Origin: Bacillota bacterium
GTDB lineage: Bacteria; Bacillota; Clostridia; Lachnospirales; Lachnospiraceae
Assembly (NCBI GenBank): GCA_023408815.1
Contig: JAEYJO010000064.1
Coordinates: forward strand, 1-64,000
Direction of reading: 5' to 3'
DNA length: 64,000 nucleotides
Part shown: piece after piece, positions 62,307 through 64,000 of the stretch
Layout of the letters: every line of letters starts with the position of its first letter
Numbering within the stretch: the stretch's first letter is position 1
The notes under the pieces: generated by a model
Seen by the model: the letters and a program-made list of their open reading frames with translations, nothing else
Databases searched by the model: none
What the model was told of the DNA's origin: nothing
Position numbers and translations under genes: made by a program

Positions 62307-63275
62307 ATGAAAAAATATTTAATTATTGATATAGGTGGAACAAAGACTACCGCAGTTATTTTTAATAATCGGGGAGAGACAATAACAGACTTTAAGGTCA
62401 AAAAATCCAGAACTTATGAAGGTGAAGAGGTAGTATTCCAGAACACCATAGAGCTTATTTATGAGGTTTTGGAGGAGGCGCAAATCACTAAGAAAGATAT
62501 ATGCGGGGTTGGAGTTGCGGCACCTGGTCTGCTTGATTATAGAACAGGATTGATTATTGATGTTCCCATGATGGGATGGAAGAATTTCCCTCTGGGTGAT
62601 CGGCTCAGAGAAGAGTTCGGTGTTCCAGTCTATGTAGAAAATGATGGAAATCTTGGCGCTCTTGCTGAAACCCACGTTGGTGTTGCCCAGGGAGAAAATA
62701 CTGTTTTATATCAGACCATCAGCACCGGTTGTGGCGGCGGTATTGTAATAGAAGGAAAGATATATCACGGACGCAATGGATTTGCCGGAGAATTTGGTCA
62801 TGTTTCAATTAACTTTGCAGGTCCGAAGTGTGGATGCGGCGGCAGCGGATGTTTTGAGCTTTATGCATCCGGCTCTGCTATAAATAGTCGAATGAAAAGA
62901 GACATCAAGAGCGGTATCAAATCCATGGCATTTGATTCTATTGGCTATGACCCTGAAAAAGTAAATGGAAAGATTTTAGGTGATGCAGCAGAGAAAGGTG
63001 ATCCGTATGCAATCAGTATGCTTCAGCAGGAGGGATACTATATCGGAGTTGGCTTAGCCAATTTGATTAATTTGTTTGATCCGGATGTTATCGTGTTGGC
63101 AGGCGGAATGGTCAAGACGGATAAATACTTCTGGTACACTATGATGAATGAGATTTGCAGACACACATGTTTCCCGTTCGATGAAGATAGAATTCGAATT
63201 TCAAAGTTGAATGATAAGGTAGTGGCTTATGGAGCGTACTTTATGGTGAAGGATGCGCTGGACGGGGAAATGTAG
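62307..63275 (+). CDS. ROK-family sugar kinase
   Basis: A 322-residue ROK kinase without a DNA-binding domain. The ATP loop is LIIDIGGTKTTAVIF, ENDGNLGALAE carries the catalytic Asp, and GEFGHVSINFAGPKCGCGGSGCFELYASG is the ROK zinc signature with all cysteines. It should phosphorylate the imported hexose; in the E. coli allose operon the same position is taken by the ROK kinase AlsK. Glucokinase-like specificity is an alternative. Confidence 0.92.
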   Translation: MKKYLIIDIGGTKTTAVIFNNRGETITDFKVKKSRTYEGEEVVFQNTIELIYEVLEEAQITKKDICGVGVAAPGLLDYRTGLIIDVPMMGWKNFPLGDRLREEFGVPVYVENDGNLGALAETHVGVAQGENTVLYQTISTGCGGGIVIEGKIYHGRNGFAGEFGHVSINFAGPKCGCGGSGCFELYASGSAINSRMKRDIKSGIKSMAFDSIGYDPEKVNGKILGDAAEKGDPYAISMLQQEGYYIGVGLANLINLFDPDVIVLAGGMVKTDKYFWYTMMNEICRHTCFPFDEDRIRISKLNDKVVAYGAYFMVKDALDGEM

Positions 63276-63328
63276 AATATAACCGGAACAATAAACAATG
63301 GAATGATACGAGAATAAGGAGAAATTAT

Positions 63329-64000
63329 ATGCCGTTACTTACAATGAAACAGATTATGGCTGATTCTGTGAAACGCGCTACAACAGATGTAAAGCTGGAA
63401 GAAAGATATGCAGTGGGAGCTTTTAATTTTAGTACAATCGAAGAAATGGTTGGTATCGTAGAGGGCGCAAAGGAAAAAAATGCACCGGTGATTTTAATGG
63501 CATCGCTAGGTGCTGTTAAATATTATAAGGACTCTCTTGATTTGATTGCTAATACAGCAAAGGGACTTGCATTGGCTTATCCTGAGGTTCCAATCTGTCT
63601 CCATCTTGATCACGCAACGGATCTTGAGCAGATTAAACACGCAGTTATTGTCGGATTTACAAATGTTATGATCGATGCGTCCAAGGAATCCTTTGAAGTG
63701 AACATTGAAAAATCCAAAGAAATCGCTGATTTTGCACACAAACACAGCCCATATGGAATTGGTGGATGTTCAGTAGAAGCTGAACTCGGTATGCTGGCAG
63801 GACATGAAGACGAAGTTCATGTAGAGGAATCCGGTAAGGCTTATACAGATCCGTCCCTTGTAAATGAATTTGTTGAAAAGACAGGAATTGATGCGCTTGC
63901 AGTTTCAATAGGTACTGCGCATGGATACTACAAAGCGGCTCCGAAGATAAGATTTGACCTTCTGAAAGAAATACGCAAACAGACAAATGTTGCACTTGTT
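63329..64000 (+). CDS. Class II aldolase, partial (runs off window)
   Basis: The 224 codons visible are open to the window end. YAVGAFNFSTIEEMVG, ICLHLDHATDLEQ with the catalytic Asp and zinc His, GGCSVEAELGMLAGHED and ALAVSIGTAHGYYK identify a fructose/tagatose-bisphosphate aldolase of the GatY/KbaY/FBA type. It differs clearly from the aldolase at 53512, so one operon carries two aldolases. Start ATG 63329 is preceded by AAGGAG (63317-63322). The last 60 or so residues are missing from the window. Confidence 0.92.
   Translation, partial: MPLLTMKQIMADSVKRATTDVKLEERYAVGAFNFSTIEEMVGIVEGAKEKNAPVILMASLGAVKYYKDSLDLIANTAKGLALAYPEVPICLHLDHATDLEQIKHAVIVGFTNVMIDASKESFEVNIEKSKEIADFAHKHSPYGIGGCSVEAELGMLAGHEDEVHVEESGKAYTDPSLVNEFVEKTGIDALAVSIGTAHGYYKAAPKIRFDLLKEIRKQTNVALV

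Noticed and set aside
1..64000. CRISPR array, toxin-antitoxin or restriction system
   Set aside because: No regularly spaced repeats and no Cas, nuclease-methylase or toxin-like pairs were found; the lone methyltransferase at 18529 is of a small-molecule type.

Overview
The window looks like a chromosome segment of a low-to-moderate GC anaerobic Firmicute, most likely a Clostridia/Lachnospiraceae member. The reasons are strong AGGAGG-type ribosome binding sites, several SigA promoters with TTGACA/TATAAT-like boxes and 17-bp spacers, a Csp-like subtilase, a cyclic-beta-glucan-synthase-like pair, an S-layer-homology surface protein, and many stacked sugar ABC operons with LacI, ROK and AraC regulators. 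This assignment rests on gene content and is an inference. I see no prophage core, CRISPR array, replication origin or recognised defence system.

Layout. 1-1714: an apparently complete IS4-family insertion sequence. 1739-8707: a dispersed structured repeat, then a small unknown protein, a tail-collar-domain protein and a 1925-residue surface protein with GLUG, Ig/Fn3 and SLH parts. 8970-17542: a cyclic-beta-glucan-synthase-like protein split over two adjacent genes (GT84 plus glucoamylase-like part, then GH94-like part). 17558-18360: a branched palindrome, a truncated sugar-isomerase gene between related palindromes, and a tRNA-Val-like gene with a non-canonical C33. 18529-25668: a methyltransferase, two divergent TetR units with perfect consensus promoters (one with a DUF6544-type membrane protein, one with an FMN-binding protein), a GH43 gene broken by an internal deletion, and a Csp-like subtilase.

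25770-34921: LacI regulator and divergent operon (GH4 alpha-galactosidase, SBP, two permeases, BadF-type sugar kinase, AgaS, GatZ/KbaZ), probably for a galactose- or galactosamine-containing glycoside. 35211-35608 and 51600-52130: two direct copies of a decayed module (CoA-binding-protein pseudogene, convergent terminator, 3' end of a ROK gene) that bracket about 16 kb. Inside that bracket lie an AraC-controlled transport system (two ABC exporter-like half transporters plus ECF T, A and S components) with a symmetric divergent promoter, a double-sensor LacI regulator with three TTTACGTAAA boxes, a ribose-type ABC transporter, an atypical GH32 protein and a PfkB protein lacking its catalytic aspartate.

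52036-64000: an intact ROK repressor divergent from a long operon (class II aldolase, PfkB kinase, Rpe/AlsE-like epimerase, HxlB-like SIS isomerase, DUF4432 epimerase, lyxose-isomerase-like protein, ribose-type ABC transporter, ROK kinase and a second class II aldolase cut by the window end). Its composition resembles an allose/allulose-type rare-sugar pathway that feeds fructose 6-phosphate into lower glycolysis. The most unusual items are the direct-repeat bracket, the active-site-less PfkB protein, the symmetric promoter, the dispersed three-hairpin repeat, the split glucan synthase and the C33 tRNA.
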